A stretch of 7,607 nucleotides of DNA from Cyanobacteriota bacterium (GTDB lineage: Bacteria > Cyanobacteriota > Cyanobacteriia > Phormidesmidales > Phormidesmidaceae), in NCBI GenBank assembly GCA_027483425.1, contig JAIXUR010000322.1, positions 1 through 7,607 on the forward strand. The letters run 5' to 3'. The stretch's first letter is position 1. The number at the start of each line of letters is the position of its first letter. The notes under the pieces are model-generated. The model was not told the origin of the DNA. It saw only the letters and a list, made by a program, of their open reading frames with translations, and made no database searches. This document shows positions 1-6,203 of the stretch, one piece after another. The position numbers and the translations under genes were made by a program.

Positions 1-1
1 C

Positions 2-115
2 GAGCTAGCCGATCTTGACCATTGGCAATTTAGCCAGCTCCTCGGAGACCGCAATATTCCTCGACACTACTCAGAGGCTGAGCTACTAGAAGATCTAGAC
101 TATGCCCACTGTTAG
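2..115 (+). CDS. UPF0175 family protein (antitoxin-like), C-terminal fragment
   Basis: This is an open frame from the left edge to a TAG stop at 113-115, giving the last 37 residues. The peptide has the pattern H-W-Q-F-x-x-L-L-x-x-R-x-I-P-x-H-Y followed by an acidic E-L-L-E-D-L tail. From memory this matches the C-terminus of UPF0175 proteins (COG2886), small predicted HTH antitoxins often paired with a PIN-type toxin. The start lies outside the window. No toxin reading frame follows in the 75 bp before valS, so a partner, if any, is not immediately downstream. The family call rests on a short fragment but the motif is characteristic. A role in DNA binding or toxin neutralisation is inferred from the family only. 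Confidence 0.7.
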   Translation, partial: ELADLDHWQFSQLLGDRNIPRHYSEAELLEDLDYAHC

Positions 116-124
116 CAACACATC

Positions 125-153
125 GTCAAAAGGACAGTATCGCTAGGTACACT
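125..153 (+). promoter_or_regulatory. weak candidate promoter for valS
   Basis: The gap between the UPF0175 stop and valS contains TACACT (148-153), a fair -10 box. It lies 17 bp downstream of GTCAAA (125-130), which matches a consensus -35 at only three of six positions. This would start transcription near 160 and give a leader of about 30 nt. Read-through from upstream is equally possible. Confidence 0.25.
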
Positions 154-190
154 GTTTGTAACACAGTAGTCTCGCGCTTCAGGTTTTGTG

Positions 191-3100
191 ATGACGGCCA
201 CCACCCCCGCTCTTTCTGCCCAGTACGACCCCACCCAGACCGAAACCAAGTGGCAAACCCAGTGGGAAGAGCACCAGGTCTTTAAGGCCGACCCCGATCA
301 TCCCGGTCAGCCCTACTGCGTGGTGATTCCGCCGCCGAACGTGACCGGCAGCCTGCACATGGGTCACGCCTTTGAAAATGCTCTGATCGACACCCTGGTG
401 CGCTACCAACGCATGGCCGGGCGCAATACCCTGTGGCTGCCCGGCACCGACCACGCCAGCATTGCGGTGGCCACAATATTAGATCGCCAGTTCCAGCTCG
501 AAGGCACCAGCAAAGAAGATCTGGGGCGCGATCGCTACCTGGATCGGGCCTGGGCCTGGAAAGCCGAATCGGGCGGCACCATCGTCAACCAGTTGCGGAA
601 GCTGGGGGTTTCCGTCGACTGGTCGCGGGAGCGCTTCACCCTGGATGAGGGCCTCTCCCACTCGGTGCTGACCGCCTTTACCCAGCTCTACGACGAAGGG
701 CTGATTTACCGGGGCAACTACATGGTCAACTGGTGCCCGGCCAGCCAGTCGGCGGTGTCCGATCTAGAGGTCGACCAACGGGAAGTAGACGGCTATCTGT
801 GGCACTTTCGTTACCCCTTCACCGATGGCTCGGGCTACCTAGAAGTCGCCACCACCCGCCCCGAAACCATGCTGGGCGACACGGCGGTGGCGGTGAATCC
901 CAACGATGAGCGCTATCGGGCCATGGTGGGCAAGACCCTGAGGCTGCCGATTCTAAATCGCGAAATTCCCGTCATTGCCGACGAGTACGTGGATGCGGCG
1001 TTTGGCACCGGCTGTGTCAAGGTCACCCCCGCCCACGACCCCAACGACTTTGCCATGGGCCAACGCCACGACCTGCCCCTGATCACCGTCATGCACAAAG
1101 ACGGCGTCATGAATGAGCAGGCCGGGCCCTTCGAGGGGTTGGATCGCTTTGAGGCCCGCAAAGCCGTAGTGCAGCGGCTGGAGGACGAAGGGTTCCTGGT
1201 CAGGATCGAGGAGTATCGCCATACGGTGCCCTACAGCGATCGCGGCAAGGTGCCCATCGAGCCGCTGCTCTCGACCCAGTGGTTCGTTAAAATTCGCCCC
1301 ATGGCTGACCAGGCCCTCGACTACCTTGACAACCGCCAAGAGCCCAAGTTTGTGCCCGAGCGGTGGACCAAGGTCTACCGCGACTGGCTGGTAAATTTGA
1401 AAGACTGGTGCATTTCCCGCCAGCTCTGGTGGGGGCACCAAATCCCGGCCTGGTACGCCATCAGTGAAACCGGCGGCGAAATTACCGACCAGACGCCCTT
1501 TGTGGTGGCGGCCACCGAGGCCGAGGCCAGGGCCAAAGCCTCCGAGCGGTTTGGGGCCTGGGTCGAGCTAGCCCGCGACCCCGACGTGCTAGATACCTGG
1601 TTTTCCTCTGGCCTGTGGCCCTTTTCGACCATGGGCTGGCCCGACCAGTCGGCCAAAGACCTGCAAACCTACTACCCCACCACCACCCTGGTCACCGGCT
1701 TCGACATCATCTTCTTCTGGGTGGCTCGCATGACCATGATGGCGGGGCATTTGACCGACACCATGCCCTTCGAGACCGTCTACATCCACGGTCTGGTGCG
1801 CGACGAAAACAACAAAAAAATGTCGAAATCGTCCAATAACGGCATCGATCCCCTGGTGCTGATCGACAAGTACGGCACCGACGCCCTCCGCTACGCCCTG
1901 ATTCGTGAAGTCACCGGGGCGGGGCAAGACATTCGCCTGGAGTACGATCGCACCACCGACGAATCGGTCTCGGTGGAAGCCAGCCGCAACTTCACCAACA
2001 AGCTGTGGAACGCCTCCCGCTTTGTGATGATGAACCTGGGTGGTCAGGCCCCCAGTGACCTGGGCATCCCCGACCTGGCCCAGCTCGACCTGGCCGATCG
2101 CTGGATTCTCTCTCGCTTTAACCGGGTGGTGCAGCGCGTGCGAGAGGATCTGGATACCTACGGCCTGGGCGAAGCCGCCAAGGAGCTGTATGAGTTTACC
2201 TGGGGCGACTTTTGCGACTGGTACATCGAGCTGGTCAAGCCTCGCCTCCAGGGCGATGGCCCCTCCAAGCGGGTGGCCCAGCAAACCCTGGCCTTTGTGC
2301 TCGACGGCATTCTCAAGCTGCTGCACCCGTTTATGCCCCACATTACCGAAGAGCTGTGGCACACCCTCAGCCAGGTGGGCGACGACCAGTTTTTGTTTTT
2401 TTTGCCCTACCCCACGGCCTTTCCCGACCTGATCGACGATGGCCTAGAACACCAGTTTGCCCTGGTGTTTAACACCGTCCGCACGGTGCGCAACCTGCGG
2501 GCCGAAGCGGGCATTAAGCCGGGCCTGCGCATTGAGACCATTCTCGAAAGCGAAAGCGCTGAGGAACGCCACATTCTCCAAGCGACCGCCAGCTACATTA
2601 AAGATCTCGGCAAAATCGACACCCTGGTCATTCTCGGCGGTAAGCAGCCGGTGTCCACCGCCCACGCTGGCGAGGATAAGGGCGAGGATAAGGGCCAGGG
2701 CCAGGCGGCCAATCCCTTTGCCAAGCTCAGCAATAATTCAGTAGTGGCCGAGGTGCAAGACTTCTGGCACACCATGCTGCCCCTGCTCGAGCAGCCCCTG
2801 CACTACGCCGGGTCGTTTTTTGCCGACATTCGCCGCCCGGCCTTTACCCTGCTGTGGATTTTTGCCGGAGTGGTCCTGCTCAAGTTTGGCGGCACCGTAG
2901 CCACTGCGGTAGACAGCATGCCCCTATTCGGCAGCCTGATGGAGCTGGTGGGCCTCTGGGTGGTGTTTGATTTTGGGCGGCGCAACCTGCTGACCGGGCG
3001 CGATCGCCAGCAACTCAGCCAAACCTACCAAACCTGGCGGCGCAGCATTTTTGGCCCCGACACCGCCCCCCCGCCAGTCCCGGCGGCCAGGGATACGGCC

Positions 3101-3442
3101 AGGCTCCGCCTCGTGCCTACGGTCGAGGGGTCTGACCAGGCCCCTGTCAGCCCGACCCCGGCAGAAGCCTCCCAGCCCCCCCAAAAGCTATTTGCAGGGG
3201 TGACCGGTACCGTGCAGGTGCTGATTCCCCTGACCGGGGTGGTCGATGTGGAAGCCCTGCGGGCCAAGGTCGAGAAAGACCTGGCTAAGGTAGAGACTGA
3301 GATCAAGGCCCTGTCGGGGCGATTGAGCAACCCTGGTTTTGTGGATAAAGCCCCCGCCGATGTGGTGCAGGGCGCTCGCAATGCCCTGGCCGAGGCCGAG
3401 GCCCAAGCCACCATTCTCACGACGCGGCTGGCCATGCTGTAG
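191..3442 (+). CDS. valS: Valine-tRNA ligase with CAAD thylakoid-membrane anchor domain
   Basis: This class I synthetase charges tRNA-Val with valine and edits mischarged threonine. From the ATG at 191 it has 1083 residues. The signature P-P-P-N-V-T-G-S-L-H-M-G-H ends at about residue 59 and KMSKS is at 543-547. The CP1 editing domain shows T-T-R-P-E-T-M-L-G-D (221-230) and H-D-P-N-D-F (282-287). An anticodon-binding helical domain follows at about 650-800. Bacterial ValRS is usually 880-950 residues. The excess is an insertion at about 819-998: a Gly/Glu/Lys linker, two hydrophobic segments (about 885-907 and 912-928) joined by a short turn, and a Pro-rich linker. This matches CAAD, the cyanobacterial synthetase-appended domain that anchors several synthetases to thylakoid membranes. 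The normal ValRS C-terminal coiled coil (999-1083) resumes after it. A GTG at 188 directly precedes the ATG. No strong ribosome binding site decides between them, so ATG is preferred. Confidence 0.97.
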   Translation: MTATTPALSAQYDPTQTETKWQTQWEEHQVFKADPDHPGQPYCVVIPPPNVTGSLHMGHAFENALIDTLVRYQRMAGRNTLWLPGTDHASIAVATILDRQFQLEGTSKEDLGRDRYLDRAWAWKAESGGTIVNQLRKLGVSVDWSRERFTLDEGLSHSVLTAFTQLYDEGLIYRGNYMVNWCPASQSAVSDLEVDQREVDGYLWHFRYPFTDGSGYLEVATTRPETMLGDTAVAVNPNDERYRAMVGKTLRLPILNREIPVIADEYVDAAFGTGCVKVTPAHDPNDFAMGQRHDLPLITVMHKDGVMNEQAGPFEGLDRFEARKAVVQRLEDEGFLVRIEEYRHTVPYSDRGKVPIEPLLSTQWFVKIRPMADQALDYLDNRQEPKFVPERWTKVYRDWLVNLKDWCISRQLWWGHQIPAWYAISETGGEITDQTPFVVAATEAEARAKASERFGAWVELARDPDVLDTWFSSGLWPFSTMGWPDQSAKDLQTYYPTTTLVTGFDIIFFWVARMTMMAGHLTDTMPFETVYIHGLVRDENNKKMSKSSNNGIDPLVLIDKYGTDALRYALIREVTGAGQDIRLEYDRTTDESVSVEASRNFTNKLWNASRFVMMNLGGQAPSDLGIPDLAQLDLADRWILSRFNRVVQRVREDLDTYGLGEAAKELYEFTWGDFCDWYIELVKPRLQGDGPSKRVAQQTLAFVLDGILKLLHPFMPHITEELWHTLSQVGDDQFLFFLPYPTAFPDLIDDGLEHQFALVFNTVRTVRNLRAEAGIKPGLRIETILESESAEERHILQATASYIKDLGKIDTLVILGGKQPVSTAHAGEDKGEDKGQGQAANPFAKLSNNSVVAEVQDFWHTMLPLLEQPLHYAGSFFADIRRPAFTLLWIFAGVVLLKFGGTVATAVDSMPLFGSLMELVGLWVVFDFGRRNLLTGRDRQQLSQTYQTWRRSIFGPDTAPPPVPAARDTARLRLVPTVEGSDQAPVSPTPAEASQPPQKLFAGVTGTVQVLIPLTGVVDVEALRAKVEKDLAKVETEIKALSGRLSNPGFVDKAPADVVQGARNALAEAEAQATILTTRLAML
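2669..2704 (+). repeat. in-frame micro-tandem repeats in the valS linker
   Basis: The 12-mer GGCGAGGATAAG occurs twice in a row (2669-2680, 2681-2692), followed by GGCCAG twice (2693-2704). All are in frame and encode Gly-Glu-Asp-Lys twice and then Gly-Gln twice. They sit exactly at the junction between the catalytic/anticodon body and the CAAD anchor. They look like linker growth by slippage and should vary in copy number between relatives. Confidence 0.8.
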
Positions 3443-3457
3443 GGGTAGTTAAGGAGA

Positions 3458-3475
3458 TGTCTTGAAAAGAAGACA
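3458..3475 (+). terminator. hairpin downstream of valS, possible terminator
   Basis: TGTCTT (3458-3463) pairs perfectly with AAGACA (3470-3475) around a 6-nt loop. Further interrupted pairing is possible between the GG-rich 5' flank and the CCCCC 3' flank. It begins 15 bp after the valS stop. There is no U-tract, so intrinsic termination is doubtful. It may instead shape the spacer RNA between valS and the MATE gene. Confidence 0.3.
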
Positions 3476-3482
3476 CCCCCAG

Positions 3483-3506
3483 GTAGGGGCGCAGGGCCTG
3501 TCACCT
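3483..3506 (+). repeat. degenerate GTAGGGGCG palindromic repeat, copy 1
   Basis: GTAGGGGCG at 3483-3491 is followed by CAGGGCCTG (3492-3500), which folds as CAGG/CCTG. An outer AGGT (3481-3484) can pair with ACCT (3503-3506). The GTAGGGGCG core is identical to the one at 5154-5162 and recurs nearly intact on the other strand at 4978-4986. This copy has lost most of its second arm. Confidence 0.45.
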
Positions 3507-3529
3507 CAAAACCCTGGATGTGTAATTAG

Positions 3530-4909
3530 TTGATACAGTCTAAGACCGGTCTAGAAATCCAGGCTTTTCTCACCCTGGGGGTACCCCTGGCCAGTGCCCA
3601 GGTGGCCCAGGCCGCCGTGGGCTTTGTCGATACGCTGATGATGGGGCGACTCGGGGCCGAGACCCTGGCGGCGGGGGGGCTGGCGGCCATTAGCTTTCAG
3701 CTCCTGCTGGCCGTAGTCAGCGGCCTGGTGATGGCGGTGGGGCCGCTGGTGGCCCAGGCCTATGGGGCCGGGCAGCCCAGTTACATTGAGGCGGTGACCC
3801 GACAGGGGTTTTGGCTGGCGCTGGCCTTGAGTCTGCCGATGATGGCGGTGCTGAGCCAGACGGCTGGGATGCTGCTGGCGCTGGGGCAGCCTGCGGCGAT
3901 CGCCACCCTCACCGGCCCCTACTTCCAATGGATTCTCTGGGGTGCGTTTCCGGCCCTGGGCTTTGCCCTGCTGCGGAGCTACGCCTCGGCCCTGTCCCAG
4001 GCCCAGGTGGTGATTGCCATTGTGCTGGTGGGCACGGTGTTCAACATTCTCGGCAACTATGCCCTGGGGTTTGGGAAATGGGGCTTTCCGGCCCTGGGGC
4101 TAGGGGGGCTGGGCCTGGCCAGTGGACTGACCTACTGGCTGATGTTTGGCCTGTTTTTGCTCTACACCCTCCAGCACCCCAGGCTCAAGACCTACCGCTT
4201 TTGGCGGGGGTGGTACCGAGTGCAGCCCCAGCTCATGGGTCGGCTCGTGGGTATGGGAAGCGAATTAGCCGTCACCATTGCCCTGGAGTTCAGCCTGTTT
4301 GCGGTGGTGACGTTTTTGATGGGAGTGCTGGGCCCGGAGATGTTGGCGGCCCACCAAACCGTCTACCAAACGATCTATCTCATTTTTATGGTGCCCCTGG
4401 GCCTGTCCTACGCGGCCACGGTTCGGGTGGGGCAGGCCTTGGGGCAGCAAGACTTAGCCCAGGCTCGGCGGGCGGGGTACGTGGCGATCGCGATCGTCGC
4501 TGGGTTCATGGTGCTGGCCACCCTGGGGCTGCTGGTGTTTCGCCACCAGGTGATTGGCCTGTACCTCGATCGCCACGATCCGGCCAATGCTCCGGTGATA
4601 GCCCTGGCCCTGCCCATGCTTTTGGTCGCATCCCTGTCCCAGCTCACCGATGGCGTGCAGCGGGTAGCCTCCGGGTCGCTCTACGGCCTGCAAGATACCC
4701 GCATGCCCATGGTGCTGAGCGGTCTGGCCTATTGGGGTGTCGGCCTGACCACGGGCTACGCCCTGGGCTTCTGGGCGGGGCTCGGCGGAGTCGGACTCTG
4801 GATTGGCCAATCGACAGGGGTGGCGGTGGCTGGGGTGATTTTTGCGATCCGGTTCCATCGGCTGACGCGACCCGGCGGGTTGGGCCTCACTCCTAAACCT
4901 AACCTCTGA
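3530..4909 (+). CDS. MATE family multidrug efflux transporter, NorM-like
   Basis: This is a 459-residue integral membrane protein of the usual MATE length, with about 12 hydrophobic segments in two homologous lobes. It would export cationic drugs or metabolites across the cytoplasmic membrane in exchange for Na+ or H+. Lobe 1 begins with A-Q-A-A-V-G-F-V-D-T-L-M-M-G, and Asp34 sits where NorM has its conserved first-helix Asp. In lobe 2, Glu253 (in A-L-E-F-S-L-F) and Asp374 (in L-T-D-G-V-Q-R-V-A-S-G) align with the cation-binding Glu255 and Asp371 that I recall for Vibrio cholerae NorM. The key residues therefore look intact. The start is TTG at 3530, because an in-frame TAG lies directly before it and the next ATG would remove the first helix. 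No Shine-Dalgarno site precedes it. It lies 87 bp after valS on the same strand. The substrate cannot be told from sequence. Confidence 0.92.
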   Translation: MIQSKTGLEIQAFLTLGVPLASAQVAQAAVGFVDTLMMGRLGAETLAAGGLAAISFQLLLAVVSGLVMAVGPLVAQAYGAGQPSYIEAVTRQGFWLALALSLPMMAVLSQTAGMLLALGQPAAIATLTGPYFQWILWGAFPALGFALLRSYASALSQAQVVIAIVLVGTVFNILGNYALGFGKWGFPALGLGGLGLASGLTYWLMFGLFLLYTLQHPRLKTYRFWRGWYRVQPQLMGRLVGMGSELAVTIALEFSLFAVVTFLMGVLGPEMLAAHQTVYQTIYLIFMVPLGLSYAATVRVGQALGQQDLAQARRAGYVAIAIVAGFMVLATLGLLVFRHQVIGLYLDRHDPANAPVIALALPMLLVASLSQLTDGVQRVASGSLYGLQDTRMPMVLSGLAYWGVGLTTGYALGFWAGLGGVGLWIGQSTGVAVAGVIFAIRFHRLTRPGGLGLTPKPNL

Positions 4910-4963
4910 ACCTGAGGACAATTCTGGCAACAAAAATACCAGAAAACATTGCTTCCTCATAAA

Positions 4964-4986
4964 GGGCGCAAGCCTTGTGCCCCTAC
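4964..4986. repeat. GTAGGGGCG palindromic repeat, copy 2 (inverted)
   Basis: GGGCGCAA (4964-4971) pairs with TTGTGCCC (4975-4982) around a 3-nt loop, with one G-U pair. Read on the minus strand, it starts GTAGGGGCA, the same core as the copies at 3483 and 5154. It lies 55 bp after the MATE stop and could act as a weak terminator or RNA-stabilising hairpin. Confidence 0.6.
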
Positions 4987-5015
4987 AGGGGGGTATCTTC
5001 TTTCCCAGAAATCTC

Positions 5016-5122
5016 CTTAGAGTGTTCCAACTAAATACCTATCCGGGATCTCGCCGCGACCGGCCCAACGGGCCGAGTTCGCGTCCTTGGAAGGGATATT
5101 TTTTTAGTTGGGATACTCTTAG
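5016..5122. mobile_element. MITE-like foldback element with flanking CTTAG repeats
   Basis: The 97-bp core (5021-5117) starts AGTGTTCCAACTAAA and ends in the inverted counterpart: read on the minus strand, the right end is AGTATCCCAACTAAA, 13 of 15 identical. The arms continue inward (TATCC at 5040-5044 with GGATA at 5094-5098, CGCGA at 5055-5059 with TCGCG at 5079-5083). They close on a CGGCCC/GGGCCG hairpin with an AAC loop (5061-5075). CTTAG is present as a direct repeat immediately outside each end (5016-5020 and 5118-5122), as a target-site duplication would be. It has no coding capacity, so if mobile it depends on a transposase elsewhere. It could also be a structured RNA or bidirectional terminator. 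Confidence 0.6.
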
Positions 5123-5153
5123 GAATGTGGATTTATTCAGGTGAAATTCTGGA

Positions 5154-5180
5154 GTAGGGGCGAACGGTTGTTCGCCCTCA
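5154..5180. repeat. GTAGGGGCG palindromic repeat, copy 3
   Basis: GTAGGGGCG (5154-5162) opens a perfect 8-bp stem, GGGCGAAC (5158-5165) with GTTCGCCC (5170-5177), around a GGTT loop. It lies 43 bp beyond the stop of the minus-strand secreted-protein gene. It is the best-preserved of the three copies in the window. Confidence 0.6.
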
Positions 5181-5220
5181 CAGAGAATCCAACCATTACA
5201 AGTTATTTAATTCATGATCC

Positions 5221-6096
5221 CTAGTTCTCCTGGATGTAGTCAATGGTGCCATCATCTCGCACCCGGCAAACCCCCTCTTGGCCATTGAGGAGAACAAAGC
5301 CGTAGGCGTTGCCGCCTTCGTCGCGGCGAGCAAATTCTAGGGCAATGTCGCTAGGGGCCAGCTGGTACTTAACGGCCAAGGCATCTTCGCAAATGTTCTG
5401 GAGGGTAGGGGCCCCGTAGATGCGCTGGGTCAGGGCGGCAGCTGTGGCAGTACCAAACCATTTTTCAGTGAGAGACAGGCTCACGCCCTGGTCTGTCATG
5501 CAGGTTTTGGTCGTCAGGTTGCAAAGGGCATCTGGGAGGGGGGCAAACTCAACGGTCGGTTCTTTGCCCTGGTTAATTTGCTCGAGCCACGCGTCTGCCG
5601 CCTCCTGGCCTAGATAAAACTGGGTGTAGCCCAGGCTATAGCCAAAGTCATCAAAACATATGGATTGATCCAGATCGCAGGCTACATTGGCCGTGGGCAC
5701 GTACACCCTGCGGGTCAGCTGGTCGCGTAGGCGTTCAGCGGCAGGTTCACCAAAGTAGACGCCGGTCAACCCAAAACTCGCCCCATTGTCATCCAGACAG
5801 ATCTGATCACTTAGGCTACAGCTCACACCAGAGTCAGGCTGAATAATGCTGTCCGGTGCCTGGCCTTGACCGAGACTGGTAAGTAGAGCCGCCTCGGCCC
5901 CATCGCCAAAGTAGATTTGAGTGTAGCCCAGGCTGAGACCATAGCTGTCAAAACAGGCTTGCTGAACGCGATCGCAAGCCACATGGGGATCAGGCAACCA
6001 AATTCTCGGTGCGGGTGGAGTAGTAGCCAAACCTGTCGGGGCAACGCTAACAGTCCCCAATATCCCCAGAGCAGCGGTCAGAGCAGTAAAACGCAT
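5221..6096 (-). CDS. Secreted protein with four Fels1/YcgJ-like C-x6-C repeats
   Basis: This 291-residue protein opens with a signal peptide: Met-Arg, a hydrophobic stretch, and probable cleavage after G-L-A at about residue 24. It then has four modules patterned C-D-x5-C-x-D-x-x-G-x-S-x-G-x-T-x-x-Y-F-G. Their cysteine pairs are at 41/48, 93/100, 140/147 and 192/199, always C-x6-C and 47-52 residues apart. A C-terminal part (about 230-291) holds one more pair, Cys236 and Cys277. The ten cysteines and export signal suggest a disulfide-bonded periplasmic or extracellular protein. The modules resemble, from memory, the Fels-1 prophage-like/YcgJ domain, whose function is unknown. The start ATG (6094-6096, read on the minus strand) has AGAGG a few bases upstream. 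The gene converges with the MATE gene and lies 107 bp downstream of the cupin gene with its own candidate promoter. The role is not known. Confidence 0.82.
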   Translation of the reverse strand: MRFTALTAALGILGTVSVAPTGLATTPPAPRIWLPDPHVACDRVQQACFDSYGLSLGYTQIYFGDGAEAALLTSLGQGQAPDSIIQPDSGVSCSLSDQICLDDNGASFGLTGVYFGEPAAERLRDQLTRRVYVPTANVACDLDQSICFDDFGYSLGYTQFYLGQEAADAWLEQINQGKEPTVEFAPLPDALCNLTTKTCMTDQGVSLSLTEKWFGTATAAALTQRIYGAPTLQNICEDALAVKYQLAPSDIALEFARRDEGGNAYGFVLLNGQEGVCRVRDDGTIDYIQEN

Positions 6097-6138
6097 ATAA
6101 CCTCTATAGTATTGGCGTTAAATATAAGTATCGGCAGG

Positions 6139-6144
6139 ATTATA
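6139..6144 (-). promoter_or_regulatory. candidate -10 box for the secreted-protein gene
   Basis: On the minus strand a perfect TATAAT lies at 6139-6144, about 42 bp upstream of the start codon of the four-repeat protein, and would give a leader of about 35 nt. No convincing -35 hexamer is found 16-18 bp further upstream, so the site may need an activator or may be chance in an AT-rich patch. The rest of the 107-bp gap (6097-6203) shows nothing else recognisable. Confidence 0.4.
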
Positions 6145-6203
6145 CGGGTAATGGTCTGAAGCGGGGTTATTTTCCAACAGGATTTGATCGGACTCCCCTA
6201 GCA

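Larger units (their letters stand above)
4910..5220. other. 311-bp gene-free spacer between convergent genes
   Basis: No credible coding frame or RNA gene is seen here. The spacer is unusually rich in inverted repeats: a 6-bp TTCTGG/CCAGAA pair (4922-4927 with 4939-4944), a GGGCGCAA hairpin (4964-4982), a roughly 100-bp foldback element (5021-5117) and a GGGCGAAC hairpin (5158-5177). Being the shared 3' end of the MATE gene and the minus-strand secreted-protein gene, it must contain the terminators for both. None has a classical U-tract. Confidence 0.75.

Noticed and set aside
953..1441. A 162-codon minus-strand open frame inside valS.
   Set aside because: It overlaps the conserved editing domain and has no recognisable protein features.
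1814..1820. A run of seven A at the KMSKS codons of valS, a possible slippery site for programmed frameshifting.
   Set aside because: The run is explained by the Lys-Lys-Met codons. A shifted ribosome would stop within a few codons and lose the rest of an essential enzyme, and no stimulatory structure is apparent.
1589..2362. A 257-codon minus-strand open frame inside valS.
   Set aside because: It is antisense to conserved ValRS sequence, including KMSKS, and shows no family motif or ribosome binding site. It is a shadow of GC-rich codon use.
2391..2403. A T-rich homopolymer stretch in valS that could signal a sequencing indel or phase-variable tract.
   Set aside because: The frame continues through it with a normal ValRS sequence (Phe-Leu-Phe-Phe-Leu), so there is no evidence of a break.
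3811..4896. A 361-codon open frame on the plus strand, out of frame with the MATE gene.
   Set aside because: Its translation is Gly/Pro/Ala-rich with no recognisable domain, and it lies wholly within a well-supported MATE gene. Long shadow frames are expected in GC-rich coding DNA.
4896..4913. Three AACCT copies at the end of the MATE gene as a tandem repeat.
   Set aside because: The copies are short and unevenly spaced, and fit chance in Pro/Asn/Leu codons at the variable C-terminus.
4922..4944. TTCTGG/CCAGAA inverted repeat after the MATE stop as a terminator.
   Set aside because: The stem is only 6 bp, the loop is 11 nt and there is no U-tract on either strand, so it was kept only as a note in the spacer entry.
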